From an uncultured Salinimicrobium sp. (GTDB taxonomy: Bacteria; Bacteroidota; Bacteroidia; Flavobacteriales; Flavobacteriaceae): a stretch of 64,000 nucleotides of DNA. The position numbers and the translations under genes were made by a program. Position 1 is the first letter of the stretch. Each line of letters starts with the position of its first letter. Shown piece by piece: positions 18,123 through 26,438 of the stretch. The stretch covers positions 16,682 through 80,681 of the forward strand of contig CAMPKA010000012.1 of the NCBI GenBank assembly GCA_946887075.1, written 5' to 3'. Below the pieces are notes generated by a model. The model saw only the letters and a program-made list of their open reading frames with translations. It had not been told where the DNA came from and ran no database searches.

Positions 18123-19445
18123 TCACAATCCATGCCGACGGAAAGCTTCAAGAGCTCTGCGTCTGGCGTGATCATGGGCGACAACAGGGAGCGGGTACTC
18201 CTCCTGGGGCTCCTTGAGCCAGGTGTTGACATACCTGAGATCAGGGTCAAATCTCTTTTGCTGTGCTGTGGGATTGAAGATTCTGAAGTAGGGAGCCGCG
18301 TCGCATCCGGTTCCTGCGGCCCATTGCCAATTTCCGTTGTTGGAAGCTAGGTCATAATCGAGAAGTTTTTCCGCAAAATACGCCTCGCCCCATCTCCAGT
18401 CGATCAGCAGATGCTTAGTCAGGAATCCTGCCGTTATCATCCGGATCCGGTTATGCATGTAGCCGGTCTGATTGAGTTGCCGCATCCCGGCATCGACCAG
18501 GGGGTAGCCCGTGTTCCCCTCGCACCATAACCGGAATTCAGATTCATTGTTTCTCCAGGGAAAGTCCTCGAATTTCTTTTTGAAGTTGTGGTTTTCCACC
18601 CAGGGGAAATGGAACAGGATCATCGAGAAAAATTCTCTCCAGACGAGTTCCTTGAGGAAGGCTTCACTGTGTTCCAGGGCGGAGCGCACCAGTCTCCGGA
18701 TACTGATCAACCCAAACCTCAGGTAGACCCCGGCGTTGCTGGTGGCCTCCATCCCGGGGAAATCCCGAAAGAGGTGATACCTGGCCAGGGCCTTCCCGGA
18801 GATCTGCAGCTCCGGAAGCTTGATCCCGGTTTTCCGAAAGCCGATCTCCCGGAGGGATAAGAATCTGAAGGAGGTTTCGGAATACAGGTTTTCAAGGAAG
18901 TCTTCACTGGGGTGGGAAGCGGGAGGTCTTTCCCTGTAAAGAGCGGACCATGTTCTGAAGTATGGCGAATATACCTGATAAGGACTCCCATCAGGTTTAA
19001 GCACTTCCTTCTCTTCAAAGATGACCTGGTCCTTGAACAGATGCAGTGCGATTCCCCGCCTTTGCAGGAACTGCTGAATTTCCTGATCCCTGTCCCGTGC
19101 GTAAGGTTCATAATCCCGGTTGGCATATACTTCGATGACGTTGAACTCCTCCAGGATCCGGTTAAAAGCCTGCCGGGGCCGATCATGGAGCAGATATAAG
19201 GCCCTGCCTCTACTCAGCAGATCCTCATGCATATTTTCAAGGCACTGATGAATCAGATCCACCCTTTTATCCTGCCTGTCCTCCAGTCGCTCCAGAATGG
19301 CCGTGTCGAAAATAAAAAGGGGCAAGACCGGAAGTCCTGCGTTTAAGGCATGATAGAGAGCCGTATTGTCCTGGAGTCTCAGATCTCTTCTGAACCAGAA
19401 GATATTGATCTTCCGCTTTCGCGACAGGTCCTGTTGTTCCTTCAT
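18123..19445 (-). CDS. phr: Deoxyribodipyrimidine photolyase (cryptochrome/photolyase family)
   Basis: This 440-residue flavoprotein has the N-terminal antenna domain (INIFWFRRDLRLQDNTAL) and the C-terminal FAD-binding helical domain. The latter shows LVWREFFSMIL, GNTGYPLVDAGMRQLNQTGYMHNRIRM and NNGNWQWAAGTGCDAAPYFR is represented by NWQWAAGTGCDA. The tryptophan-rich electron path is kept. These are signatures of class I CPD photolyases, which use blue light to repair UV-made pyrimidine dimers. Its ATG overlaps the stop of the lycopene cyclase gene by four bases, making it the last gene of the carotenoid operon. A cryptochrome-type signalling role cannot be excluded. Confidence 0.9.
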   Translation of the reverse strand: MKEQQDLSRKRKINIFWFRRDLRLQDNTALYHALNAGLPVLPLFIFDTAILERLEDRQDKRVDLIHQCLENMHEDLLSRGRALYLLHDRPRQAFNRILEEFNVIEVYANRDYEPYARDRDQEIQQFLQRRGIALHLFKDQVIFEEKEVLKPDGSPYQVYSPYFRTWSALYRERPPASHPSEDFLENLYSETSFRFLSLREIGFRKTGIKLPELQISGKALARYHLFRDFPGMEATSNAGVYLRFGLISIRRLVRSALEHSEAFLKELVWREFFSMILFHFPWVENHNFKKKFEDFPWRNNESEFRLWCEGNTGYPLVDAGMRQLNQTGYMHNRIRMITAGFLTKHLLIDWRWGEAYFAEKLLDYDLASNNGNWQWAAGTGCDAAPYFRIFNPTAQQKRFDPDLRYVNTWLKEPQEEYPLPVVAHDHARRRALEAFRRHGL

Positions 19446-20194
19446 TGAGGGGCGGTCTTTGGATCGGTCACTCCTGCCGGACCTGTTCCCCTGCGATGCT
19501 TCTCGTATAGGGTTCTTTTCTGAAGAAAAAGGTGGTAGAGCAACAGGTTAAACAGGATCAGGGCCATCCCATAGAAGATATCTTCCACCGGAATGGTCCC
19601 AATCCGAAATCCCATGAAGCCCCTGCCATTGTACCAGACTACGGGGTCTGCGAGCCAGCTGCCGGTAAGGAGCCCATTGACGATCAAAAAGGGGAGGAGC
19701 AGAATCCCATAAACCAGATAAAAGCGTCCCAGCCAGCTTACCTGGAAAACCCAGGAAGCGAAACCAAGCAGCAAGGCCAGAAATAAAAAAGTGGTCACGG
19801 TATAGATCCGTGTCGGATGAGCAATAGCAGCCGATACAAGAGCAATAATAAGAATAACGGTAAGGGACTGTTCCACCTTGCCAGCCAGGGGATTATCCAG
19901 CACGAGGCTGAAGGCGTGATAGGTGAAAACGCAGGCATAGGGGATGCAAAGGAAAAATAGCACCTCCTCCAGGGGAAGGTTCAGAATGCGGATCCCAAGG
20001 AGGTACTGCTCATTGAATCCCCATACCCCGATTTGGGTAAAGTAGACATCCCAGGCGATAAAAATCATCCCGGTAAGCACCACGGCAGGAAAGAAAGCAG
20101 CCCAGCTTTTATAGAATCGGAGCCTTGGATGGAAGGAAAAGATCAGGGGTACCAGAATGGTGCAGAAATCGATCAGCAGATAGGTATACTTCAT
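19442..20194 (-). CDS. crtYcd: Lycopene beta-cyclase, fused CrtYc-CrtYd type
   Basis: Start MKYTYLLID at 20194 overlaps the crtZ stop by four bases; the longer in-frame reading is discarded. The 250-residue membrane protein has about seven hydrophobic helices. It contains two copies of the lycopene cyclase domain with catalytic motifs PLEEVLFF (first half) and PVEDIFYG (second half), the PxE(E/D) pattern of this cyclase type. It closes both ends of lycopene to beta-carotene in the inner membrane. This fused form is common in Bacteroidota and differs from the FAD-type CrtY. Confidence 0.9.
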   Translation of the reverse strand: MKYTYLLIDFCTILVPLIFSFHPRLRFYKSWAAFFPAVVLTGMIFIAWDVYFTQIGVWGFNEQYLLGIRILNLPLEEVLFFLCIPYACVFTYHAFSLVLDNPLAGKVEQSLTVILIIALVSAAIAHPTRIYTVTTFLFLALLLGFASWVFQVSWLGRFYLVYGILLLPFLIVNGLLTGSWLADPVVWYNGRGFMGFRIGTIPVEDIFYGMALILFNLLLYHLFLQKRTLYEKHRRGTGPAGVTDPKTAPQ

Positions 20195-20658
20195 CTTCGG
20201 GTCTGGGTTTTTCGAAAATATTTTAGGGGAACCCATAGCATCCCAAAATTTTCTCCGTCTTCCTTTCCCAGATGCTTATGGTGGATCTTATGGCCACGTC
20301 GAATGGCCTGAAGATATCTATTCTCGGTGTTTCGGAACACTTTGAGGCGTTGGTGGATAAAGACATCGTGGACCAGGAAATAGGCTAGGCCGTACAGGCT
20401 GATGCCCAGGCCGATCCAGAACAGGTAGTTATATCCCTGCTGCATTCCGAAGAACAGTCCGGCAATTCCTGGAATGGCGAAGATCAGGAAGAAGGCGTCG
20501 TTGTCCTCCAGGAATCCCTTGGAAGTCTTTTTGTGGTGGTCCCGGTGCAGGTTCCAAAGCCAGCCGTGCATGATGTATTTATGGGTGAACCAGGCCACAG
20601 CCTCCATCCCGGCGAAGGTCGCGACCATTATGCTAATGTCTAAAATCGTCCTCATCAT
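20191..20658 (-). CDS. crtZ: Beta-carotene hydroxylase
   Basis: This 155-residue membrane enzyme of the fatty acid hydroxylase superfamily shows the four histidine clusters that bind the di-iron centre: HKYIMH, HRDHHKK, HDVFIHQR and HKIHHKH. It adds 3-hydroxyl groups to both beta rings of beta-carotene, giving zeaxanthin. Four transmembrane segments are visible between the clusters. Two adjacent ATG codons (20658 and 20655) can serve as start. It lies 30 bases after the hypothetical gene and overlaps the cyclase gene. No ketolase gene is present, so zeaxanthin is the expected end product of the visible genes. Confidence 0.93.
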   Translation of the reverse strand: MMRTILDISIMVATFAGMEAVAWFTHKYIMHGWLWNLHRDHHKKTSKGFLEDNDAFFLIFAIPGIAGLFFGMQQGYNYLFWIGLGISLYGLAYFLVHDVFIHQRLKVFRNTENRYLQAIRRGHKIHHKHLGKEDGENFGMLWVPLKYFRKTQTRR

Positions 20659-20688
20659 TTCTCAATTTGTAAGTTGCTCACCGGATTT

Positions 20689-21186
20689 CTATTGTTTCTT
20701 CAGGCTCTGGAGCCGGGCCGGTTCTATGTGTTCCAGAGCAGCGAGGCTCCTGATGATAAAATCCCTGGTTTGCGGTTCTCTTATTTTGGGAAGCTCATTA
20801 AAAATAAAATTTTTATCTGACACAATCTCGTCCCTGTAGCCTAAGAATCCGGGGGCATTGCTTTGAGCGAGAAGTCGGAGCAAACGGAGCTCCACATCCT
20901 CCGGGGCAGCGGAGATCGCCGCCTCAAGCATCTGTTTGCCCCTGTTGAAATTCCTGAGCTTGGAAACCGGGTTGAAAACATGCCTTGCAAGCATCATGGT
21001 TGCACTCGCCTGGTAGCCGTAAAGCAGGGGGTGGTCGGTAATACGGTAGGGCTTCAGGAGATCAAGAAGTTCCTGACAGGATTTTTCATGGCGGGGACAT
21101 TCCTGATACAATTTCCGCACAACTTCCAGCTCCGGATAGGATTGGCCTGTAAAAAGAAAGCATATCACCATAAGCAGCCCTTTCAT
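20689..21186 (-). CDS. Exported hypothetical protein embedded in the carotenoid operon
   Basis: No known domain is recognised. The 165-residue product has a short signal peptide (MKGLLMVICFLFTGQSYP) and a helical remainder (ECPRHEKSCQELLDLLKPY, with two nearby cysteines). A TPR-like stretch (LEAAISAAPEDVELRLLRLLAQSNAPGF is summarised as repeats of short amphipathic helices) follows. Its start overlaps the crtB stop by four bases and crtZ begins 30 bases downstream, so it is an integral part of the operon. Secretion and helical repeats suggest a scaffolding or accessory role in the envelope, but this is inference. Confidence 0.7.
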   Translation of the reverse strand: MKGLLMVICFLFTGQSYPELEVVRKLYQECPRHEKSCQELLDLLKPYRITDHPLLYGYQASATMMLARHVFNPVSKLRNFNRGKQMLEAAISAAPEDVELRLLRLLAQSNAPGFLGYRDEIVSDKNFIFNELPKIREPQTRDFIIRSLAALEHIEPARLQSLKKQ

Positions 21187-22019
21187 AACAGATTCATTTT
21201 GTACTGGAACATACTGCTGAGCATCAGTCGGAATTTGTGCCCGTTGTTGATCCTGATCCGTTCTGTGAAAATCTGGTGTGGAGGAAGCTTCCGGATTTTC
21301 TTGAACAGGTTGATGTAATAAATGTAGGCGAGGTATACCCCTCCTCTGGCGGCCATAGGGAGCTTTCGGATTCCGATCAGGGCGATCCGAAAATCCTCCT
21401 CGATGTCGCTCTCGATCTCCTTTTTGGAGTGGCCGGAGAACTGATCCATATCCACGTTCGGAAAATAGGTCCTGCCCAGGAGATGATAGTCATCCTTGAT
21501 GTCCCGAAGAAAATTCACCTTCTGGAATGCCGATCCCAGTTTCATCGCATAAGGCTTGAGCTCTTGGAATTGCTGCCTGTTCCCCTCGGTAAACACATGC
21601 AGACACATCAGCCCGACGACCTCCGCGGAACCCAGAATATAAGCTTTGTATTTATCTTCTGTATAGGTCACCCGGGCAAGATCCATTTCCATACTTTTCA
21701 GGAAAGTTTCGATCAGTTCCAGGTCGATATCATAATGGTGTACCACCTTCTGAAAGGAGTTGAGGATAGGATTTGTGGAAATCCTATTCTCGATGGCCCC
21801 GTAGGTGTCATTGCGATACTTCAGAAGCAAGGCCTGTTGGTCAAAACCTTCGAAACTGTCAACGATCTCATCCGCTACTCTTACGAATCCGTAAATGGCG
21901 TATATGGGATCGCGCAGCCTTTCATGCAGGAAATGGATGCCCAGAGAGAAACTTGTGCTATAGGTGCGGGTTGTCCTGCGACTTACCTCGACCGATAAGT
22001 GATCAAATAACGACTTCAT
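21183..22019 (-). CDS. crtB: Phytoene synthase
   Basis: This 278-residue protein is a squalene/phytoene synthase. It has both aspartate-rich magnesium sites, VADEIVDSFEG and FLRDIKDDYHLLGR, and the N-terminal SFSLGIHFL segment. It condenses two geranylgeranyl diphosphates to phytoene, the first committed step to carotenoids. The start lies inside the last 17 bases of crtI. The geranylgeranyl diphosphate synthase gene is not in this window, but an isopentenyl-diphosphate isomerase gene is (about 53.5 kb). Confidence 0.94.
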   Translation of the reverse strand: MKSLFDHLSVEVSRRTTRTYSTSFSLGIHFLHERLRDPIYAIYGFVRVADEIVDSFEGFDQQALLLKYRNDTYGAIENRISTNPILNSFQKVVHHYDIDLELIETFLKSMEMDLARVTYTEDKYKAYILGSAEVVGLMCLHVFTEGNRQQFQELKPYAMKLGSAFQKVNFLRDIKDDYHLLGRTYFPNVDMDQFSGHSKKEIESDIEEDFRIALIGIRKLPMAARGGVYLAYIYYINLFKKIRKLPPHQIFTERIRINNGHKFRLMLSSMFQYKMNLL

Positions 22020-23496
22020 TTTTCTTTTCCAATTGTTTTAATACTTGACCGGCCACGACTTTACCGGAGATCAGCGAAGGGGGGACACCTGGCCCAGGAA
22101 CAGTGAGCTGGCCCGTATAGAACAGATTTTTTAGCTTTCGATTCTGGATCCTGGGTCTCAGGTTGGCCGTCTGCCGGAGCGTATTGGCCAGCCCATAGGC
22201 ATTGCCTTTATAGGAATTGTAGTCGGCGATAAAATCCCTGACGCAGTAGCTCTTTTTAAAGGCAATAGAGGCCTCGATCCCGGTTCCTGTCTTTTTCTCA
22301 AGGCGGGCTATCATGATCCTGAAATATTGCTCTCTGAGCGCCTCCGTATCCTCCAGACCCGGAGCAAGAGGCATCAGCAGAAACAGGTTTTCATGACCTT
22401 CAGGGGCAACTCCCCGGTCCGTTTTTGAGGGGCAGCACGCATAAAAGAGCGGTTTGCTCGGCCACTGGGGGTCCTTGTAGATCTCCAGGGAATGCTGGAA
22501 CAGGTCCTCTTCAAAGAACAGCGTATGGTGCCCCAGATCGGGTAACTTGCGGTTGATCCCGAGATAAAAGATCAGGCAGGAGGGGGCAAAAGTCCTTCTT
22601 TCCCAATAGGCTTCACCGTAATTTCTGAATCGGTCCGGGAGGAGGTCTTTTTCGACGTGGTGGTAATCAGCCGCTGCAACAACCGTGTCAAAAGCAAATT
22701 CTCCTGAATCTGTCCTAAGGCCGGTAACCCGGGCTTCCTCCGTGATTATTTTCGTTACCGGAGTATCAAGCCTCAGCCTGGCGCCCCTTTCTTCCGCTAC
22801 GCTGAGCATCGCCTCCACCAGGCTTCCGAACCCGCCCTGAGGATACCAGGTGCCGAGTTTCAGTCCTGCATAATTCATCAGGCTGTACATGGCGGGCATC
22901 TCCTGTGGCATTCCGCCCAGGAAGAGGACGGGGAATTCCATCAGTGCGATTAAGCGGGGATCAGAAAAATGCGCTCTGACATGACTGCTGAAGGAGGAGA
23001 AGACCTGCAGGCGGAATGCGTTCCTGATCAGGTCTGCGTCAGCCAGTTCCATCAGGGACAGCCCCGGTTTGTGAACCATTTTGCTCATTCCGGCCCTGTA
23101 CTTGTACTCCGCCTGGCTCATAAAGGCTCGTAATTTGGCCGCGCTTCCCTTCTCTTTGGATTCGAAAAGCGCACAGAGTTTCTGAAAATCAGAAGGCACG
23201 GATAAGTTTTCCCCCTTGTCGAAGACGATCTCAAAAGCGGGATCCAGGAGATTCAGTTCAAAGAAATCAGCGACCGGTTTTCCAAAATCATTGAAGAAGT
23301 TTTCCATGATCTCGGGCATCCAATACCAACTGGGACCCATGTCGAAGACATAGCCTTCTTCAGTCCTGAGTTGTCTTGCCCTTCCCCCAGGGCTGCTGTT
23401 CTTCTCGAAAATCTCGACCTGGTGACCTGCCGCTGCCAGGTAAGCGGCTGCACTCAATCCTGAGAATCCGGATCCTATGATGGCAATTTTAGACAC
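22003..23496 (-). CDS. crtI: Phytoene desaturase (lycopene-forming)
   Basis: The 497-residue FAD enzyme starts with GTG at 23496 and shows the dinucleotide-binding motif IGSGFSGLSAAAYLAAAGH followed by FEKNSSPGGRARQL. The C-terminal FAD contact is PGPGVPPSLISGKVVA. It introduces the double bonds that convert phytoene to lycopene. It is the first gene of the operon. An 11-base motif identical to one at the merR start lies four bases upstream of the start codon. The GTG start may reduce expression. Confidence 0.94.
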   Translation of the reverse strand: MSKIAIIGSGFSGLSAAAYLAAAGHQVEIFEKNSSPGGRARQLRTEEGYVFDMGPSWYWMPEIMENFFNDFGKPVADFFELNLLDPAFEIVFDKGENLSVPSDFQKLCALFESKEKGSAAKLRAFMSQAEYKYRAGMSKMVHKPGLSLMELADADLIRNAFRLQVFSSFSSHVRAHFSDPRLIALMEFPVLFLGGMPQEMPAMYSLMNYAGLKLGTWYPQGGFGSLVEAMLSVAEERGARLRLDTPVTKIITEEARVTGLRTDSGEFAFDTVVAAADYHHVEKDLLPDRFRNYGEAYWERRTFAPSCLIFYLGINRKLPDLGHHTLFFEEDLFQHSLEIYKDPQWPSKPLFYACCPSKTDRGVAPEGHENLFLLMPLAPGLEDTEALREQYFRIMIARLEKKTGTGIEASIAFKKSYCVRDFIADYNSYKGNAYGLANTLRQTANLRPRIQNRKLKNLFYTGQLTVPGPGVPPSLISGKVVAGQVLKQLEKKNEVVI

Positions 23497-23499
23497 AGG

Positions 23500-23510
23500 T
23501 GTTTAAATTT
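23500..23510. promoter_or_regulatory. TGTTTAAATTT motif before crtI, candidate MerR half-site
   Basis: The 11-base sequence TGTTTAAATTT is identical to the left arm of the inverted repeat in front of the merR gene (24411-24421). It lies directly upstream of crtI in the 28-base gap to merR. Binding by the MerR regulator is inferred. Confidence 0.5.
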
Positions 23511-23524
23511 TATCGCAATTATTT

Positions 23525-24409
23525 TTACATCAGGAATAACTGATCCTCGAGTGCTTTCAGGGAGTGCAATCGGAAGATCTTTTCACGGTTTTCAAGTTTA
23601 TCCAGAACCTTAGGATCGCCCGCCACAAAGAGGTCAGGCTCCTTTACCTCCGCCTGAATATCATCTAGGTACCGCTGGATCCTTTGGGGATCATCATTAT
23701 GGACCAGAAACATGAGCATCCGGTGGGGGTGGGTTTCCTTTACTGCCTGGAAAAGGGTGGAGAGCGGGGTACTGGCCCCGAGATAGATCGTTCTTCTTCC
23801 CTCCTGACGCAGCCTGAAATTCGCGGCCATAAGGCCTATTTCGTGGAACTCATCTTCGGGCAAAAACAGCAGCCATGTCTCTGCTTCCCGCCCCGCCAAT
23901 GGAAGTGCATCAATGGAAACGTGAAGTTTCTGACGTAATAGATTGCTGATGAAGTGCTCGTGGGAAGGATGGAGCGCCGCAGTAGCCCACATAAATCCCA
24001 GCCGGTCCAGCAAGGGATAGATCACCTTGGTGTAGGTGTCCCTGGTGCCGTAGCGGAGCATACAGTGACTGAAGATTTTATCGAAGGTGGGTTCATCATA
24101 CTCAAGCCCCGCTGCGATCAGTTGTGAGATGAAATGGTCGGTGAGGGGAGGGGTGTAATTTCGTTCCACATTCTTCAAGAGGTCATACAGCTGCTGATCG
24201 GAGAGGGATCCAATTTCCGAGATCTTATAGCCTGCGTCCATCAGGCTGACAATGTTCAGCAGCCTGCGCAACTGGGTGCCGTCGTAGCTACGGGTGTTTC
24301 CCCTGGACCTGATCGGCCTTAGCGCGTTGTAGCGCTGCTCCCAAATCCGGATGGTATGGGCTTTCACTCCGGAGAATTGGGAGAGCTGGGCTATAGTAAA
24401 GGAATCCAT
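23525..24409 (-). CDS. MerR family regulator with cobalamin-binding (CarH/LitR-type) sensor domain
   Basis: Start MDSFTIAQLSQFSGVK at 24409 is chosen because an inverted repeat begins one base upstream. The 294-residue protein has a MerR winged helix (about 5-70: HTIRIWEQRYNALRP, RSYDGTQLRRL). A helical bundle with the Wx9EH motif (Trp141, Glu151, His152) follows, then a B12-binding domain with an (D/E)xHxxG motif (Glu187, His189, Gly192) and LGASTPLSTL. In CarH proteins these parts bind adenosylcobalamin and sense light. It directly precedes the carotenoid operon on the same strand and likely controls it. The residue after Trp141 is Ala, so photochemistry may differ from Thermus CarH. Confidence 0.88.
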   Translation of the reverse strand: MDSFTIAQLSQFSGVKAHTIRIWEQRYNALRPIRSRGNTRSYDGTQLRRLLNIVSLMDAGYKISEIGSLSDQQLYDLLKNVERNYTPPLTDHFISQLIAAGLEYDEPTFDKIFSHCMLRYGTRDTYTKVIYPLLDRLGFMWATAALHPSHEHFISNLLRQKLHVSIDALPLAGREAETWLLFLPEDEFHEIGLMAANFRLRQEGRRTIYLGASTPLSTLFQAVKETHPHRMLMFLVHNDDPQRIQRYLDDIQAEVKEPDLFVAGDPKVLDKLENREKIFRLHSLKALEDQLFLM

Positions 24410-24410
24410 C

Positions 24411-24440
24411 TGTTTAAATTTGGTCAAATATATTTAAACA
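24411..24440. promoter_or_regulatory. Inverted repeat at the merR start, candidate autoregulatory operator
   Basis: TGTTTAAATTT (24411-24421) and ATATTTAAACA (24430-24440) form an imperfect inverted repeat matching at 10 of 11 positions around an eight-base centre. MerR-type proteins bind such dyads inside promoters. The repeat touches the merR start codon, suggesting autoregulation. Confidence 0.6.
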
Positions 24441-24558
24441 AAAATAATCTTTTCAACAGGAAAAGTTAATTTTTACCGGCCAGGGCCAAAATTTCTTCCC
24501 ATATCTGAAAATTCATGAGGAACGGCCTATTTTTACTCCCGTATTAAAACCCGTTGTG

Positions 24559-25251
24559 ATGAAATCAGCTATAATGATGCTCCTGTTTCTGATACTCTGC
24601 GGATGCGGTAATTCCTCACCAGGAACTGTGATAGAGGAAAATCCCGATCCGATCACCTTCCTTGCCCTGGGAGATTCCTATACCATAGGTGAGGCTGTCC
24701 CGGAGGACCAACGATGGCCCTTGCAGCTTGCAACCGCCCTCCGGAAAAGGGGAATAAAGATCAGTCCTCCCATGATTATTGCCAGAACAGGATGGACCAC
24801 GGGTGACCTCCTCGAGGCGATGGATAGGCAGCTGGACGGGGAACAATATGATCTGGTATCTGTATTGATCGGGGTGAACAACCAGTACCAGGGCAAGAGC
24901 ATTACGGAATATGAGAAGCAACTGCGTGAGATCCTCAGCCGGGCCATCTCCCATTCGCGAACTGGTAAGGATGGGGTCTTCGCGGTGAGCATTCCGGACT
25001 ATGGAGCGACTCCCTTCGGGGAAGGTAATAGAGAGGAGATCGCAGCCGAGATCCAGGTTTTTAACGAGGTCTTTCGGAGTGTGGCGACGGAATTCGGTGT
25101 GGATTTCTATAACATTACCCCGATTTCCAAGCGGGCGGCAACCGAACCAGGCCTTGTTGCCGAAGACGGGCTTCATCCCTCTGGAAGGATGTATGAGCTG
25201 TGGGTCATGCATTTCCTGGACCAGGTGGTGGAAAAGGTCGGATCTCTGTAG
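24559..25251 (+). CDS. SGNH/GDSL hydrolase lipoprotein
   Basis: From the ATG at 24559 the product has 230 residues with lipobox LCGCG and a following serine-rich linker. The SGNH blocks are visible: block I ALGDSYTIG with the nucleophile Ser, a Gly in block II (ARTGWTTGDL), block III IGVNNQ, and block V DGLHPSGRMY with the catalytic Asp and His. Such enzymes are esterases, often removing acetyl groups from carbohydrates or acting on lipids. It is transcribed divergently from merR; whether they are linked is unknown. Confidence 0.88.
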   Translation: MKSAIMMLLFLILCGCGNSSPGTVIEENPDPITFLALGDSYTIGEAVPEDQRWPLQLATALRKRGIKISPPMIIARTGWTTGDLLEAMDRQLDGEQYDLVSVLIGVNNQYQGKSITEYEKQLREILSRAISHSRTGKDGVFAVSIPDYGATPFGEGNREEIAAEIQVFNEVFRSVATEFGVDFYNITPISKRAATEPGLVAEDGLHPSGRMYELWVMHFLDQVVEKVGSL

Positions 25252-25298
25252 CCCCTGATTCGAAACCTGGTTTAGCATCCCGCGTCAGGCAAAACGAA

Positions 25299-25330
25299 TA
25301 AAAAAGGCAGCCCGATAATTGGCTGCCTGA
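25299..25330 (-). terminator. Intrinsic terminator of the beta-helix lipoprotein gene
   Basis: GGCAGCC (25306-25312) and GGCTGCC (25321-25327) form a seven-base stem. On the minus strand it is followed by a run of T (AAAAAA on the plus strand at its left), so it stops minus-strand transcription; it may also help the convergent SGNH gene. Confidence 0.8.
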
Positions 25331-25351
25331 TTGAAAAAGGTGGCTAATTCC

Positions 25352-26401
25352 CTATTCGATAATAATCCAATCGTAGATTTCTGCATCAACGGTGGCCTCT
25401 GAGGCATAGTCCGCGCTGGGCTCTGCATCCTGGCCTTCGATCTGGATTCCGGAGAGGTCAGTCCTGCCATCCTCCGCGATATCGATCGAAGTCTCATATC
25501 CGGTCAGGGACAGGCCGGCAATGGTCGCTCCTGACTGCTTTTTGAACTGAAGGGCAGTGCCACCAGTTGCAGAGACTGCAGTGAAATTCTCGATCACGGG
25601 ATTGTTATTGATGCCGTCCGCCTCGATGGCCGTCGAAAAGTTGTCGATGTTATGGGCGACATAAACATTGGTGATCTTTCCGTTCCATCCCTCTGTCCAG
25701 TCCACGGCGTCATCTTCGTTATCCTCCAGATAGATATTGGTCGCCGAAACAGAACCCCCGAAGAACTCTACCCCGTCGTCAGCTCCGTTCATCATGGCAA
25801 TGTTCTGGATGCTGGTTCCGGAACCAACAGCGTAGAGGCTCAGCCCATTGTACTGGGATTCCGCATTGATCTGGGCACCGGCATCAGAGATCACCAGATA
25901 TCGGATACTTCCTGAGTTGTCACCCGGATCGTCTCCGCCGTACATGATACCACCCACTTCGGCTGTAGCATTCACGCCCGCTGTAGTTATCCCCTTTCCT
26001 GCGATCACCAGACCTCCCCAGCTTCCGGGTTCTCCACTGGCCGAGGACATCACCACCGGGGAAGATTCAGTTCCCCGGACATCGATCTTTCCGCCCTGTT
26101 GCACTACGATATATACCCCTGTTGCCGGATTTTCATCGGAATCGGTGTCTGCCAGAATGTGGGTTCCTGCAGGAATGGTAAGGGTAGCCCCTTGTTCTAC
26201 CGAAAGGACTCCGGTAAGCCTATAGGGCTGATCGGCATCTAAAATGGCATCCTCGGAGACCGACCCCTTCAGGTCATTCGGGTTCAGGGTTTCTCCTTCT
26301 GCCGGAGGATCAACAGGATCGCTATCCCCTGTGGAACAGCTCGCCATGGCAAACATTGCGCTTAGGGCAACGAGGTAGAAAGTTTTCATCGATTTTTTCA
26401 T
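25352..26401 (-). CDS. Right-handed parallel beta-helix lipoprotein
   Basis: This 349-residue protein carries a lipoprotein signal (lipobox MASC) with a start at 26401 or at the nearby MKTFYL. Then come beta-helix-like rungs: LTIPAGTHILAD, GKIDVRGTESSPVVM, SWGGLVIAGKG, SGSIRYLVISDAG, NGADDGVEFFGGS and NEDDAVDWTEGW. Acidic pairs (DDGVE, DDAVDW) may bind calcium. The gene lies 37 bases after a TonB-receptor gene on the same strand. This receptor plus beta-helix lipoprotein pairing recurs in Flavobacteria and suggests a surface substrate-binding partner. No catalytic motif is visible. Confidence 0.75.
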   Translation of the reverse strand: MKKSMKTFYLVALSAMFAMASCSTGDSDPVDPPAEGETLNPNDLKGSVSEDAILDADQPYRLTGVLSVEQGATLTIPAGTHILADTDSDENPATGVYIVVQQGGKIDVRGTESSPVVMSSASGEPGSWGGLVIAGKGITTAGVNATAEVGGIMYGGDDPGDNSGSIRYLVISDAGAQINAESQYNGLSLYAVGSGTSIQNIAMMNGADDGVEFFGGSVSATNIYLEDNEDDAVDWTEGWNGKITNVYVAHNIDNFSTAIEADGINNNPVIENFTAVSATGGTALQFKKQSGATIAGLSLTGYETSIDIAEDGRTDLSGIQIEGQDAEPSADYASEATVDAEIYDWIIIE

Positions 26402-26438
26402 TTGTTTTGATTTTAGAGATTAGTGGTTATGGTTATTG

